Assembly (NCBI RefSeq): GCF_020809045.1
Contig: NZ_CP078079.1
Span: forward strand, 434,001 to 498,000
Source: Pseudarthrobacter sp. L1SW
GTDB lineage: Bacteria > Actinomycetota > Actinomycetes > Actinomycetales > Micrococcaceae
Length of the DNA stretch: 64,000 nucleotides
Reading direction: 5' to 3'
In this document: piece after piece, positions 33,544 to 41,724 of the stretch
Numbering within the stretch: the stretch's first letter is position 1
Layout: each line of letters opens with the position of its first letter
Notes under the pieces: generated by a model
Told to the model about the DNA's origin: nothing
What the model saw: the letters and a program-made list of their open reading frames with translations, nothing else
The model's database searches: none
Made by a program: the position numbers and the translations under genes

Positions 33544-33588
33544 CTCACAAGCTTCCGGTTCGTTTAGGTATGTTGGCTGGAACGCGCG

Positions 33589-33626
33589 AAAAGGGGCTGC
33601 CGCGGATTCGCAGCAGCCCCTTTTTT
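33589..33626. terminator. Bidirectional rho-independent terminator
   Basis: The arms AAAAGGGGCTGC and GCAGCCCCTTTTTT form a stem with U-tracts on both strands. It sits between the convergent dps and csbD-like genes. Confidence 0.88.
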
Positions 33627-33633
33627 AGGAGGA

Positions 33634-33810
33634 CTAGTCCTTCTTGAAAGCGTCCTTGACCTTTTCGCCGGCCTGCTTTAGGTCGGCCTTGCTCTGATCC
33701 ATCTTGCCTTCCGCCTCAAGTCCGGGATCATCCGATGCCCTCCCTGAGGCTTCCTTGGCCTTGCCTGCAAGCTTTTCAGCGGCGTTGTCGATCTTGTCAT
33801 CCAAACCCAT
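33634..33810 (-). CDS. CsbD-family general stress protein
   Basis: A 58-residue CsbD-like protein starting MGLDDKIDNAAEKLAGKAKE. It is highly charged, without aromatic residues or Cys, and helical; CsbD members are sigma-B-controlled in Bacillus, function unknown. I chose the ATG at 33810 with AAGGGA 8 nt upstream; an in-frame GTG/ATG further up would add a Gly/Ser-rich N-terminus not found in the family. Confidence 0.87.
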   Translation of the reverse strand: MGLDDKIDNAAEKLAGKAKEASGRASDDPGLEAEGKMDQSKADLKQAGEKVKDAFKKD

Positions 33811-33965
33811 GGCGTAATCCCTTCGGCTGGTGCCGGAGGCGCCCACGCCCCCGGTCATGCCTTCATATTAACCAGCGGCAGGACGCTTCAACAGTGCCTT
33901 TTCTGCAATCGCCGGCGCGGCCACGGGGGTCGGAGGCCTGGGTCTGGTGGGCCCAGGTCCTGAGG

Positions 33966-34223
33966 TTAGACCAGGTCCGGCGCGCTCGCCACGATGTAAT
34001 CCGCTGCGGCGGGTCCGGTCATGGAAAGGTTGTTGCTGTCCGGGTTGATGCCCTGGTCCAGCAATGCCGCCCACAGAGCTTCGGGAGGCTGGAGCTGGGC
34101 TTTGTGGAGGAGGCACCAGCTGGTGTAGAGCCCGTAGAGCTCGTCGCGTCCGAGGCCAAGCCCCGGCTCCCTGTCCGGGACAACTGCTTCGGCAAGGAAC
34201 TGTTCAAAATGGGTAGCAGGCAT
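33966..34223 (-). CDS. Small hypothetical protein
   Basis: An 85-residue soluble protein of unknown function. It looks like three helices followed by a hydrophobic end (PAAADYIVASAPDLV); the centre holds DELYGLYTSWCLLHKAQLQPP. Codon use is normal for the genome. No partner gene is coupled to it. Its N-terminal segment resembles primase/helicase winged-helix insertions only vaguely, so I assign no function. Confidence 0.65.
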   Translation of the reverse strand: MPATHFEQFLAEAVVPDREPGLGLGRDELYGLYTSWCLLHKAQLQPPEALWAALLDQGINPDSNNLSMTGPAAADYIVASAPDLV

Positions 34224-34586
34224 GTCCGCTCATTCAGGGTCGACTGTGATGCCGCCGTATCTTCTTCAGCGGTCCAGCCGGCCCCCGAAAGAACCGGCTG
34301 AGTAATCTTGAAAGTATTGCAGTGCGGCCCGCTTTGTCCAGTTGCGCCCAGATTGCCGGTCCGCCACACGCACATAAGCCAGATCGAGGGGGCCGACGGC
34401 GACTGGGGGGACTGGCCTCGGTCTCAGAAGAGGCCATCTCGCCGCCGGCCCCGCCTGCTCCCGGGCCACCTTGCTAAACCCGGGAAGCCTCTACAGGACC
34501 TCCATAACCAATTTTCCCCCATCTTGGAGGTCCTGCCTAGCCCCCGGAGAAGTGCGCCGGGAGCGGTCCGGCCAAGCCCCCGCGCG
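34224..34586. other. Intergenic region
   Basis: About 363 bp with no supportable gene. Short frames on both strands are Arg/Pro-rich and lack ribosome sites. It contains the promoter of the upstream small gene and, at 34494-34535, a perfect 10-bp inverted repeat near the end of the YihY gene. Confidence 0.4.
34494..34535 (-). terminator. Possible terminator hairpin of the YihY gene
   Basis: CAGGACCTCC (34494-34503) and its exact complement (34526-34535) are separated by 22 nt, 52 bp after the stop at 34587. There is no U-tract, so it is a weak call. Confidence 0.4.
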
Positions 34587-35798
34587 CTACTGGTTCCCCT
34601 GCGTCGTTTCTCCGCCCTTGGCACGGTCACGGACCTTGTCCCGCACCCGCTCGCGGTGCGGTTCCGTTGGGGCACCCGTCGTGCCGCCGTCGTGGCCTTG
34701 GCCTTCATTCCCGTCGGAAGCATCGTCCTGGCCGTTTTCGGCGCTGTACTTCTCGCGCAGCTCGCGGCCGTGCTTGATGTCTTCCTCTTCCTGCTTCTGC
34801 AGCTTCTCGCTCTTCTTGGTGTCCCGCGGGGGCAGCTGGATGGTTTCCTCCGCCTTGATGCCGGCCTGCAGCTGGCGCCCCCGCTCCATCTCGGCGTCGA
34901 ACTCGGCGCCGAACAGCAGCGACATGTTCAGGATCCAGAGCCACAGCAGCATGACGATGACGCCACCCAGGGCGCCGTAGGTCTTGTTGTAGTTGCCGAA
35001 GTTGCCCACGTAGAACCCGAAGCCAAGGGAGGCCAGCAGGAAGACGAACAGTGCGATGCCCGAGCCCATGCTCATCCACTTGAACTTGGGCTGCTTGACG
35101 TTGGGGGTTGCGTAGTAGAGGACCGCAATGATCACGATGATGAGCGCGATCATGACCGGCCACTTGGCGATATTCCAGATGGTGAGGAAAACGCCACTGA
35201 GCCCGATCAGGCCACCAACTGCCTCCGCCACGGGGCCGCTGAGGACCAGCATGCCGGCCAGGATGGCAACAATAACCACAGCCAGGAGCGTGACCACCAG
35301 CATGGTCCCGCGGAGCTTGACGAACGCCCGGCCTTCATCCACCTCGTAGACCCGGTTCATGGCCCGCCCAAAAGCGCCCACGTACCCGGATGCGGACCAC
35401 AGCGCAGTGGCGAGGCCGATGACCAGGGTGAATCCTGCCGCCGGGGCGTTCGCCAGGTCCTGCACCACCCCGCCTACCGTGCTGACGGTCTCGGCCGGGA
35501 CAAACCCACTGACAATCTGCAGGAGCGCGTCGGTGGTCTTCTGCGGGTCGCCGAAGAGCCCGATGAGGGACACAAGTGCCAGGATGGCCGGGAACAGCGA
35601 CAGGACCGCGTAATAGGTCAGTGCTGCGGCCAGGTCAGGGCACTGGTCCTTGCTGAACTCGCGCAGCGTCTTCCTGGCGATGTATTTCCAGTTTGGCTTG
35701 TCCAATTCCTTGGGGCTGTCCGGCTTCCTGGAGTCGTTTGGATCCGGTGCCTGACCCGCCTTGGCGGTGCTGGTTTCGGAAGAGTCGTGAGTGGCCAT
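34587..35798 (-). CDS. YihY/virulence factor BrkB family membrane protein
   Basis: A 403-residue integral membrane protein. After a polar N-terminus come LAAALTYYAVLSLFPAILALV (YihY signature, about residues 55-75), SASGYVGAFGRAMNRVY, and four more helices ending with GGVIVMLLWLWILNMSLLFGAEFDAE. The C-terminal 90 residues are very charged (Lys/Glu/Asp/Arg) and likely cytoplasmic and disordered. Function of the family is unknown; an RNase BN role was disproved. The ATG at 35798 has GAGGA upstream; the longer open frame adds low-quality sequence. It heads the stress-like island. Confidence 0.88.
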   Translation of the reverse strand: MATHDSSETSTAKAGQAPDPNDSRKPDSPKELDKPNWKYIARKTLREFSKDQCPDLAAALTYYAVLSLFPAILALVSLIGLFGDPQKTTDALLQIVSGFVPAETVSTVGGVVQDLANAPAAGFTLVIGLATALWSASGYVGAFGRAMNRVYEVDEGRAFVKLRGTMLVVTLLAVVIVAILAGMLVLSGPVAEAVGGLIGLSGVFLTIWNIAKWPVMIALIIVIIAVLYYATPNVKQPKFKWMSMGSGIALFVFLLASLGFGFYVGNFGNYNKTYGALGGVIVMLLWLWILNMSLLFGAEFDAEMERGRQLQAGIKAEETIQLPPRDTKKSEKLQKQEEEDIKHGRELREKYSAENGQDDASDGNEGQGHDGGTTGAPTEPHRERVRDKVRDRAKGGETTQGNQ

Positions 35799-35932
35799 GG
35801 GGTGTCCTCTCGATTGGGCCTGAACCTGACAGGCCGGCTCCGCGATGGGCGGGGCCGGCCTGTCAGTGATGCTTATGTGCCTTGCGGTGCGCCTATTGCC
35901 CTGCGGGTGCAAAGGGCCAGTCAGGTAGTGGC

Positions 35933-36607
35933 CTAGGTGTTCTGGCCTGTGGTTTTGACGTGGCCTGCAGCGTCTGCGGCGCGGTCTTTGACGTCGGTGG
36001 CGGCGTGCTGGCCTTCGGTTTTGACGTTTTGGGCGGCGTCGGTGGCGGTGGCCTTGACGTTTTCCATGGCTTCCTGGGCCGGTTCCTTGAGGTCCTGGAC
36101 CATGTCCTTGGCGGCGTCGGTGACCTGGGTGGCGAGGGGTTCGGCGGCAGTTTTGAGCTGCTGGGCCGCTTCGCGTTCCTTTTGGCTGGCCGGGATCAGG
36201 GAGGAGATGAGCATTCCGGCGCCGAAGGCGATCAGGCCGGCGGCGAGGGGGTTGCCCTGGGTTTTGGCTTTGACCTGGTCCGGGGTGTTGGAGATCGCGG
36301 TGCCGGCGTCGCTGAGTTTGGCCGCGGCGGTGTCTTTGGCCCCGTGCAGGGTGTCTCCGGTGGAGTGCAGGGCGTCGGTGGTGTGCCCGGCGCCGGTGTG
36401 CATCGTGTCCGCGGCCCGGGTGGTGGTGTGGTCTGCTGCTCCCATGATTTTCTCCTTCACGCCGGTGACCGCGTCTTTTACTTTGTCGGTTTGGCGGTGG
36501 ACGATGTTGGACGGGGTGACTTTGTCCGCCACGGCGTCAACGTTGGTGCCCAGGCGTGCGCGGGTGGCTTCTATGTCTGATCGGATTGCGTCCGGGTTAT
36601 CGCTCAT
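35933..36607 (-). CDS. DUF3618 domain protein with alanine-rich helical body
   Basis: A 224-residue protein. The first 35 residues (IRSDIEATRARLGTNVDAVADKVTP) are the DUF3618 motif. A long Ala/Thr/Asp/Lys-rich helical region follows, then a hydrophobic helix with a glycine zipper (NPLAAGLIAFGAGMLISSLIP, about 119-139), then more amphipathic repeats (KDMVQDLKEPAQEAMENVK and similar). This is membrane-anchored with LEA-like character. The start overlaps the holin-X stop by 4 bp, so it is the third gene of a coupled operon. Function is unknown. Confidence 0.83.
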   Translation of the reverse strand: MSDNPDAIRSDIEATRARLGTNVDAVADKVTPSNIVHRQTDKVKDAVTGVKEKIMGAADHTTTRAADTMHTGAGHTTDALHSTGDTLHGAKDTAAAKLSDAGTAISNTPDQVKAKTQGNPLAAGLIAFGAGMLISSLIPASQKEREAAQQLKTAAEPLATQVTDAAKDMVQDLKEPAQEAMENVKATATDAAQNVKTEGQHAATDVKDRAADAAGHVKTTGQNT

Positions 36608-37035
36608 CGGTTTACCTCACCTGGTTTTAGGGTTGGGGGAATTTCAGAGAGTGTCTCGCCTGTCTGGGGCAGGCCCTTGATCTGTTTGAGTTCCTTGCGC
36701 CCCATCGAGGCCAGGACTGCGGCGATGATGCCCCAGATCACGGCGACGATCACGGCGGCCCAGCCCAGGGGCATCAGGGCGCCGAGGGCGAACATCAGGG
36801 CCAGGGACAGGAAGACGAGCACGAAGTGCCCGGCCACCCCTGCCCCGCCGAGCATGCCCGAGCCCTTCCCGGCCTTGGTGGCGGATTGTTTCAGTTCGGC
36901 CTTGGCGAGCTCCACTTCCTGGCGCATCAGCGTGGACAGGTCGCGGGTCACGTCCCCGAGCAGCTCACCCAGCGAGGCGTTATCAGCCTTCTGGTGCGCC
37001 GCACTCGGCGGCATCTCCGGAATAGAACTACTCAT
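36604..37035 (-). CDS. Phage holin family (actinobacterial holin-X, DUF1469) protein
   Basis: A 143-residue protein. The cytoplasmic N-terminal helix DLSTLMRQEVELAKAELK is the DUF1469/holin-X hallmark. Two hydrophobic helices follow (about residues 62-105), then a basic tail. Despite the name these are chromosomal, not phage, proteins. The start shares one base with the upstream stop (TGATG) and its stop overlaps the DUF3618 gene, so all three genes are translated together. It likely sits in the membrane with the two LEA-like partners. Confidence 0.85.
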   Translation of the reverse strand: MSSSIPEMPPSAAHQKADNASLGELLGDVTRDLSTLMRQEVELAKAELKQSATKAGKGSGMLGGAGVAGHFVLVFLSLALMFALGALMPLGWAAVIVAVIWGIIAAVLASMGRKELKQIKGLPQTGETLSEIPPTLKPGEVNR

Positions 37036-38015
37036 CACAGCCCGCCAGACTGGCCGTCCCTGGAGCGGTCCCGGGTAAGGGGGTCGCTTGCCATGGGATC
37101 GTCGGCAAGATCGCGGTTGCCCAGCGGATCGTCCGCAACGCGGTTTCCGGACCACGGTTCTTCAACCAGCTGCGGGCTGTCCAGGGCGCTCGCCGGACGC
37201 GTTGGCTCCCCGTAGCTGCTGCCGGGAGTGCCGCCGTCGTACCCTGCCGTGGTGGTGGCCGGTCCCGGAAGCTGGACCGGGGGAGGCGGCACTGTTCCGC
37301 CCGCCGGGGCGTAGGACTCGGTGTACTGGTCCCCGTAAGGGGTGGCGGAGTACCCGGTGCCGGAGTACTGGCCCGCAAGGCCGGCAGTGCTGGTGCCGGT
37401 GGGGGAATCGGTGGTGCCGGCGGTGAGGCCGCGGGTGAGGCGTCCTGCCAGGACACCGGCGCCGGCGGCGATCAGCAGGAACGTGCCGGGGCGGTTGCGG
37501 GCGAACTTCTGGACTTCGCCGAGCAGGTCGCCGGGCTCCCTGTTCTCAAGCCAGGAGGCTACGGTTTCGGTGCTGCTGGCTGCCTGCCGGATCAGGTCGC
37601 TTGCCACGCCCTGCTGGTCCGGTGCGTCCGCCATGCTGTGCAGCTGGCTGGAGATGGTCCGGATGCCCTCCGCGGCCTTCTGCTGCTGGGTCCCGGCCTG
37701 GCTGGTCAGGCCCGACTTCGCCTGGTGCAACAGATCCTGTGCACTGGACTTCGCCTCGGAGGCCACGTGGGCGGCTTCCTCCTTGGCCGTCTGGGCAACG
37801 TTCTGGGCGGAACCCTTCGCTGTGCGGGCTACGTCTGCTGCTTCTTCCTTGGCCGCATCCTTGGTGGATGTCCCCGAGGCGGAAGCGGCCTGGCCTTCGC
37901 CGTACTGGGGAGTGGCGGCGGATGGGAAGGTGGCGGCGGTGCGCTCACCCGGAATTCCTGTAGAGGCCGGCGGAGCCGTGTAGGCGGGATCCTGGGGCCA
38001 TTGGTTCTCTGTCAT
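37035..38015 (-). CDS. LEA-like helical protein with one membrane helix (YtxH-like)
   Basis: A 326-residue protein, first in a coupled three-gene operon. Residues about 50-110 are Ala/Lys/Glu-rich 11-mer-like repeats (DVARTAKGSAQNVAQTAKEE and on), as in late-embryogenesis-abundant proteins. A hydrophobic helix (about 175-195, RPGTFLLIAAGAGVLAGRL) follows. The C-terminal third is Gly/Tyr/Pro/Asp-rich with repeats of the form DDPLGNRDLADDP. This suggests a membrane-tethered desiccation or stress protectant (inference). The ATG at 38015 is preceded by a purine-rich ribosome site. The upstream region carries TAAGCATGATTA. Confidence 0.78.
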   Translation of the reverse strand: MTENQWPQDPAYTAPPASTGIPGERTAATFPSAATPQYGEGQAASASGTSTKDAAKEEAADVARTAKGSAQNVAQTAKEEAAHVASEAKSSAQDLLHQAKSGLTSQAGTQQQKAAEGIRTISSQLHSMADAPDQQGVASDLIRQAASSTETVASWLENREPGDLLGEVQKFARNRPGTFLLIAAGAGVLAGRLTRGLTAGTTDSPTGTSTAGLAGQYSGTGYSATPYGDQYTESYAPAGGTVPPPPVQLPGPATTTAGYDGGTPGSSYGEPTRPASALDSPQLVEEPWSGNRVADDPLGNRDLADDPMASDPLTRDRSRDGQSGGL

Positions 38016-38081
38016 CTTCGCTCTCTCTTTCCAAGAAGGCCGGTTGTTGATCAAGAACCAGCAATACTGGCCGTAAAATAA

Positions 38082-38093
38082 TAAGCATGATTA
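38082..38093. promoter_or_regulatory. TAAGC palindrome in the divergent LEA-like/coiled-coil promoter
   Basis: TAAGCATGATTA lies 67 bp before the LEA-like start (minus) and 67 bp before the coiled-coil gene (plus) in an AT-rich stretch. On the minus strand it is followed by TTATTATTTT, a possible -10. A weaker half repeat (TAAGTACCCTTG) is at 38105-38116. Confidence 0.55.
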
Positions 38094-38159
38094 CTAATAA
38101 AAGGTAAGTACCCTTGCTAAGCGAGTTGCAAAAGGTTCCGAAAGAGTCAGCCGGAAGGC

Positions 38160-38861
38160 GTGGGCCTGCCGGGCACATCGAAGTGGAAAGTGGTGGGTAG
38201 TTTGGAAACAGCTCCATGGGTTTGGGTGTTGGTTGCCATCGTTGTGGTGGTCCTGATTGTGCTGCTGGTGCTGGCCAGCGGGCGGCGCCGGAAGGCGATG
38301 CAGCAAAAGCGGGACGACGCACACCGGGAAAAAGCCGCTGAGATCCGCCGCGAGGCCGAAGTCCGGGAGCTCGACGCCCGTGAACGGGAAGCGAAGGCAA
38401 CACGGGCCAGGGCGGATGCGGAGCAGGCCCAGGTGGATGCGGCGCGGTTGCGCCAGCAGGCAGACCAGCAGGTGGCGGAGGCCAAGTCGCTCCGTGACGA
38501 CGTGAATGAGCGGACCCGCAAGGCGGACGAGCTTGACCCGGACGTCGCACCGGCCGCAGATGGCACGGGCGGCCGCCGGGACCGTACCAACCGCGACGGC
38601 GCCGGCCAGGCCAACGCCGGCACGGCCAGCCACGCCGACCGTGACGACGCCGGCCGTGCGGACCTTGACGACGGGCGCCACGCCCACCGGGAGGGCGCCG
38701 GCGGTGAGGGCGCCATGGCCGGTGGGACTGGCACTGCAGGAGGCCCGGCTGCCGGTGACGGAGCCCGTGGCGACGTCGACCGGGATGAGCGGCGTAATGA
38801 GGGCACCAATCCTGCCGGCGGCGGCCACGGGGACAGGGAGAATCCCCGCCCCGGCATCTAG
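38160..38861 (+). CDS. Membrane-anchored coiled-coil hypothetical protein
   Basis: Up to 233 residues. One N-terminal hydrophobic helix (about residues 19-39, WVWVLVAIVVVVLIVLLVL) is followed by a basic stop-transfer stretch and about 85 residues of strong heptad coiled coil rich in Arg/Glu/Ala (REAEVRELDAREREAKATRA). The last 100 residues are Gly/Asp/Arg/Ala-rich and disordered. No family is recognised. The start is uncertain: GTG at 38160 has GGAAGG too close, while TTG at 38202 or GTG at 38190 have better-placed purine runs. It is divergent from the LEA-like operon and shares its promoter region. Confidence 0.65.
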   Translation: MGLPGTSKWKVVGSLETAPWVWVLVAIVVVVLIVLLVLASGRRRKAMQQKRDDAHREKAAEIRREAEVRELDAREREAKATRARADAEQAQVDAARLRQQADQQVAEAKSLRDDVNERTRKADELDPDVAPAADGTGGRRDRTNRDGAGQANAGTASHADRDDAGRADLDDGRHAHREGAGGEGAMAGGTGTAGGPAAGDGARGDVDRDERRNEGTNPAGGGHGDRENPRPGI

Positions 38862-38878
38862 TCCGCGCGCGGCAGGAT

Positions 38879-39913
38879 CTACCTTGGTTTCAGGACGGGG
38901 GAGGGAGTGATTCCTTCCCCCGTTCCCATGCCCGCCAGCACCTCGGCGACGGCCTCGGTGGATGAGAACTTTGGCTCCCAGCCAAGAATCCGCCGTGCCC
39001 GGCTGGTATCCATGATGGGGGCACCGGCTGCCATCTCAATCCATCCCGAATCCGTGGGCTGGAGCCGCAGCCTCCATGCCGCGCCAACGATCTTGTGGAG
39101 CAGTCCCATGGGGATAGGCAGGATCCGTCGGGCGCCCAGGATGCGGGCGAGTTCCTGCGGTGTCAGGACGGGTTCTGCTGCGACATTGAAGGCTCCGGAG
39201 GCTCGCCGGTCAATAACGCGCCAATAGGCATCAGCCACATCGTCCGCATGGACCGCCTGGAAGATCAGGTCCTCGGGGGCCGGCAGGAGTGGTATCCGCA
39301 GCCTCCCCGGCAGGAGCCTTGGTATGAGTGGCCCCAGGAAATACCTTCCGATCTCGCTTCCGGCGTCGCGCTGGAAGATCAGGGCCGGGCGGAGCCTGGC
39401 CACCGGGACGCCCGGATGCGCTGCCATGAATGCGTCCAGGGCTTCTTCCTGCTCCGCCTTGTGCCGGCTGTAGTGTGAGCCCGGCATGCCGCGGGCGGGC
39501 CACGATTCGTCGGTCCGCCGGTCCTTGGGAGCCTTGCTGTAGGCGCCCACGGATGACGCGCAGACCACCTGTTTCACGCCCGCCCTCCCGGCCGCCGACA
39601 GGACGTTCCTGGTGCCGGTGACGTTGGTCCGGTACAGCTGCTCGAGGTCCCGGTTGGGCTGGATCTGCCACGCCAGGTGGACCACGGCGTCCACTCCTGC
39701 CAGCGCCGCGTCCAGCAGGGGCCGGTCGCTTTCCAGGCCCACGTCCAGCGTGTGCCACTCAACGCCTGAATAGGGCGCCCGGCTGGTGTCCGGGCGGCGC
39801 CTGCTGATCCCCGTCAACGTCAGGCTTCCCGGCTTTTCGGACAGGCGGGCCTGCAGCCTGCGCAACAGTGCCGTTCCCGCGTTACCGCTGGCTCCGGTGA
39901 TGGCGATGTGCAT
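38879..39913 (-). CDS. NAD-dependent epimerase/dehydratase (extended SDR)
   Basis: A 344-residue extended SDR. The Rossmann motif ITGASGNAGTALLRRL is at the N-terminus, VDAVVHLAWQ near residue 75, NVTGTRNVLSAA near 95, and the catalytic tyrosine in HYSRHKAEQEEAL near 147. The substrate domain follows. Similar to uncharacterised nucleotide-sugar or terpenoid epimerases; activity is not assigned. AAGGAG precedes the ATG at 39913. It is divergent to the sigma factor and the shared 145-bp spacer contains ATAAGCAGGCTTAT. Confidence 0.85.
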   Translation of the reverse strand: MHIAITGASGNAGTALLRRLQARLSEKPGSLTLTGISRRRPDTSRAPYSGVEWHTLDVGLESDRPLLDAALAGVDAVVHLAWQIQPNRDLEQLYRTNVTGTRNVLSAAGRAGVKQVVCASSVGAYSKAPKDRRTDESWPARGMPGSHYSRHKAEQEEALDAFMAAHPGVPVARLRPALIFQRDAGSEIGRYFLGPLIPRLLPGRLRIPLLPAPEDLIFQAVHADDVADAYWRVIDRRASGAFNVAAEPVLTPQELARILGARRILPIPMGLLHKIVGAAWRLRLQPTDSGWIEMAAGAPIMDTSRARRILGWEPKFSSTEAVAEVLAGMGTGEGITPSPVLKPR

Positions 39914-39983
39914 GGCAGGGCTCCTTGGCGTGGCCGGTCAGTACCGCTTACACACCGAGCCTATAACCGGGAAGGATTGTTTT

Positions 39984-39997
39984 ATAAGCAGGCTTAT
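39984..39997. promoter_or_regulatory. TAAGC palindrome upstream of the sigma factor and epimerase
   Basis: ATAAGCAGGCTTAT has perfect 6-bp arms ATAAGC and GCTTAT around AG. It lies 61 bp before the sigma factor ATG (40059) and 70 bp before the epimerase ATG (39913). This is the best-conserved copy in the window. Confidence 0.6.
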
Positions 39998-40058
39998 GAT
40001 TTCCTACTTCTAAGTCTTGCCGCAGGCTTTCGGACCCCGACCGAGGGAACCAACGACA

Positions 40059-41009
40059 ATGCCAGAATACTTTTCCGCACTTGCCGTGGATGCTACTCCT
40101 GTCCACCAGCAGCAGCCAGAACTCCCAAGGGACAGCCCTGCCAGCGCCCGGGCCGGGCGGCTGCGCCAGACCTTTGAAAACGACCTGGTCCTCGGCTACC
40201 TGGACCTCGCCGAGGCCCTGGCCGCCAGGTTCGAGGCCCGCGGGCGCGAACGCGCCGACCTGAACCAGGTGGCCTACCTTGGCCTGGTCAAGGCGGCCCG
40301 CGGCTTTGACCAGACCAAGGGCGAGAGTTTCCCCGCCTACGCGGCTCCCACCATTACCGGGGAGCTGAAGCGGTACCTTCGCGACCGTACCTGGGTGGTC
40401 AGGCCGCCCAGGCACATCCAGGACTTGCGCACCCGGATGTTCCGGGCCGAGCCGGAGCTGACCCAATCGCTGGGACGGAACCCCAGCGTGGCCGAACTGG
40501 CAGGGGTGCTCGATGAGGATCCCGCCGCAGTGCAGGAGGCCATCTCGGCGTCCAGCAGCATGCACCCCGACTCGCTCGACGCCGTCAACCCGCATTCGGA
40601 CGCGCCGTCCATCGGCGAGGTGCTGGCATGTCCAGAGACGCCGCTGGAACGGCTGGAGGAGCTGGCCTGCCTGCGTGACGCCATCCAGGACCTGGATACC
40701 GCGGACCGGGAACTCCTGTACCGCCGCTACTTCTGTGAAGAGACCCAGGTGCAGCTGGGGAAGCGGCTTGGCATGTCCCAGATGCAGGTTTCACGGCGCC
40801 TTGCGAAAGTCCTGGTGGAGCTCCAGCGCCGGCTTGAAGGCAGCTCGCTTGCGGGCTCATCGGATGAAGCACCGGCAAATGCCGGGCGGCAAGCAGGGGT
40901 GGCAACAGGATCCGGCAGGACCCTGCAGGCAGTGTGCGGGCAGGGGAACCAGGCCCCGGCCGGCAAGAATGCCACGCGCAGGGGCAGCGCCAGGGCCGGG
41001 AACAGGTGA
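40059..41009 (+). CDS. RNA polymerase sigma factor, SigB/SigF/SigG type (group 3)
   Basis: A 316-residue sigma-70 family factor without region 1.1. Region 2 includes RADLNQVAYLGLVKAARGFD and FPAYAAPTITGELKRYLRD (about residues 65-110). Region 3 includes LTQSLGRNPSVAELAGVL, and region 4 the helix-turn-helix ETQVQLGKRLGMSQMQVSRRLAK (about 228-250). It matches stress/sporulation-type sigma factors. No RsbW-type anti-sigma gene is adjacent, which is unusual. About 60 C-terminal residues beyond region 4 are Ala/Gly/Arg-rich. The ATG at 40059 has GAGGGA about 10 nt upstream. The TAAGC palindrome is upstream. Confidence 0.9.
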   Translation: MPEYFSALAVDATPVHQQQPELPRDSPASARAGRLRQTFENDLVLGYLDLAEALAARFEARGRERADLNQVAYLGLVKAARGFDQTKGESFPAYAAPTITGELKRYLRDRTWVVRPPRHIQDLRTRMFRAEPELTQSLGRNPSVAELAGVLDEDPAAVQEAISASSSMHPDSLDAVNPHSDAPSIGEVLACPETPLERLEELACLRDAIQDLDTADRELLYRRYFCEETQVQLGKRLGMSQMQVSRRLAKVLVELQRRLEGSSLAGSSDEAPANAGRQAGVATGSGRTLQAVCGQGNQAPAGKNATRRGSARAGNR

Positions 41010-41187
41010 CCTTCCAGCCCACTCCCGAGAACTGCCGCACACGGCCGCAAGCCAGTGCCGGAACGGGCATCAGTAGGCGCTGCCGCGCTATCTTGCCTGT
41101 TCAGGCGGATTGCGTGGGCGCGGTCCGGAAGGTGAGAAAACCGAACGGCCCTGTTTAGGAGCAGCAGCAGGGGGGAACAGGGAGGGT

Positions 41188-41724
41188 ATGGGAAGCTCCG
41201 TAACCTCCAAGCTCAGGGCTGTCCTGTTCGACCGGGACGGGACCCTGGTGGTCGATGTCCCCTACAACGGGAACCCCGACCTTGTCCGGCCAATGCCAGG
41301 CGCCAAAGCCGTGCTGGACGCCCTGCGGTCCGAAGGCATTGCCACCGGCGTGGTCAGCAACCAGTCAGGCATCGCCCGCGGCATGATCACTGCCGCCGAC
41401 GTGGCCAGTGTGAATGCCAGGGTGGACGAACTGCTGGGCCCCTTTGACGTGTGGGAAGTCTGTCCCCATGCCGAGCAGGACGGCTGCCTCTGCCGGAAGC
41501 CGGCGCCCGGCATGGTCCACAGTGCATGCCGGAGGCTCGGCATCGGGGAATCCGAGGCTGCACTGATCGGTGACATCGGCGCTGACGTCCGGGCCGCCGA
41601 AGCGGCGGGCGCCACCGGGGTGCTGGTCCCTACGCCGGTGACCCTTGCCGAAGAAGTGGCTGAAGCCCGCCTGGTGGCCCAGGACCTGGCAGGGGCCGTG
41701 CTCCTGCTGCAGGAGGGGCGGTAA
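41188..41724 (+). CDS. HAD-IIIA phosphatase, GmhB-like (heptose bisphosphate 7-phosphatase)
   Basis: A 178-residue HAD-IIIA protein. Motif I is VLFDRDGTLVVDVPYNG (catalytic Asp pair), motif II VVSNQSGIARG, the zinc loop CPHAEQDGCLCRKPAPGM contains the Cys/His ligands characteristic of GmhB and histidinol-phosphatase, and motif IV is LIGDIGADVRAA. Expected reaction: D-glycero-beta-D-manno-heptose 1,7-bisphosphate to the 1-phosphate. It opens the heptose cluster; GGGAGGG precedes the ATG at 41188. The next gene starts within its stop (TAATG). Confidence 0.87.
   Translation: MGSSVTSKLRAVLFDRDGTLVVDVPYNGNPDLVRPMPGAKAVLDALRSEGIATGVVSNQSGIARGMITAADVASVNARVDELLGPFDVWEVCPHAEQDGCLCRKPAPGMVHSACRRLGIGESEAALIGDIGADVRAAEAAGATGVLVPTPVTLAEEVAEARLVAQDLAGAVLLLQEGR

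Noticed and set aside
36604..37035. Prophage remnant suggested by the holin-family label
   Set aside because: No lysin, tail, capsid, integrase or attachment site is near; DUF1469 proteins are ordinary chromosomal membrane proteins.
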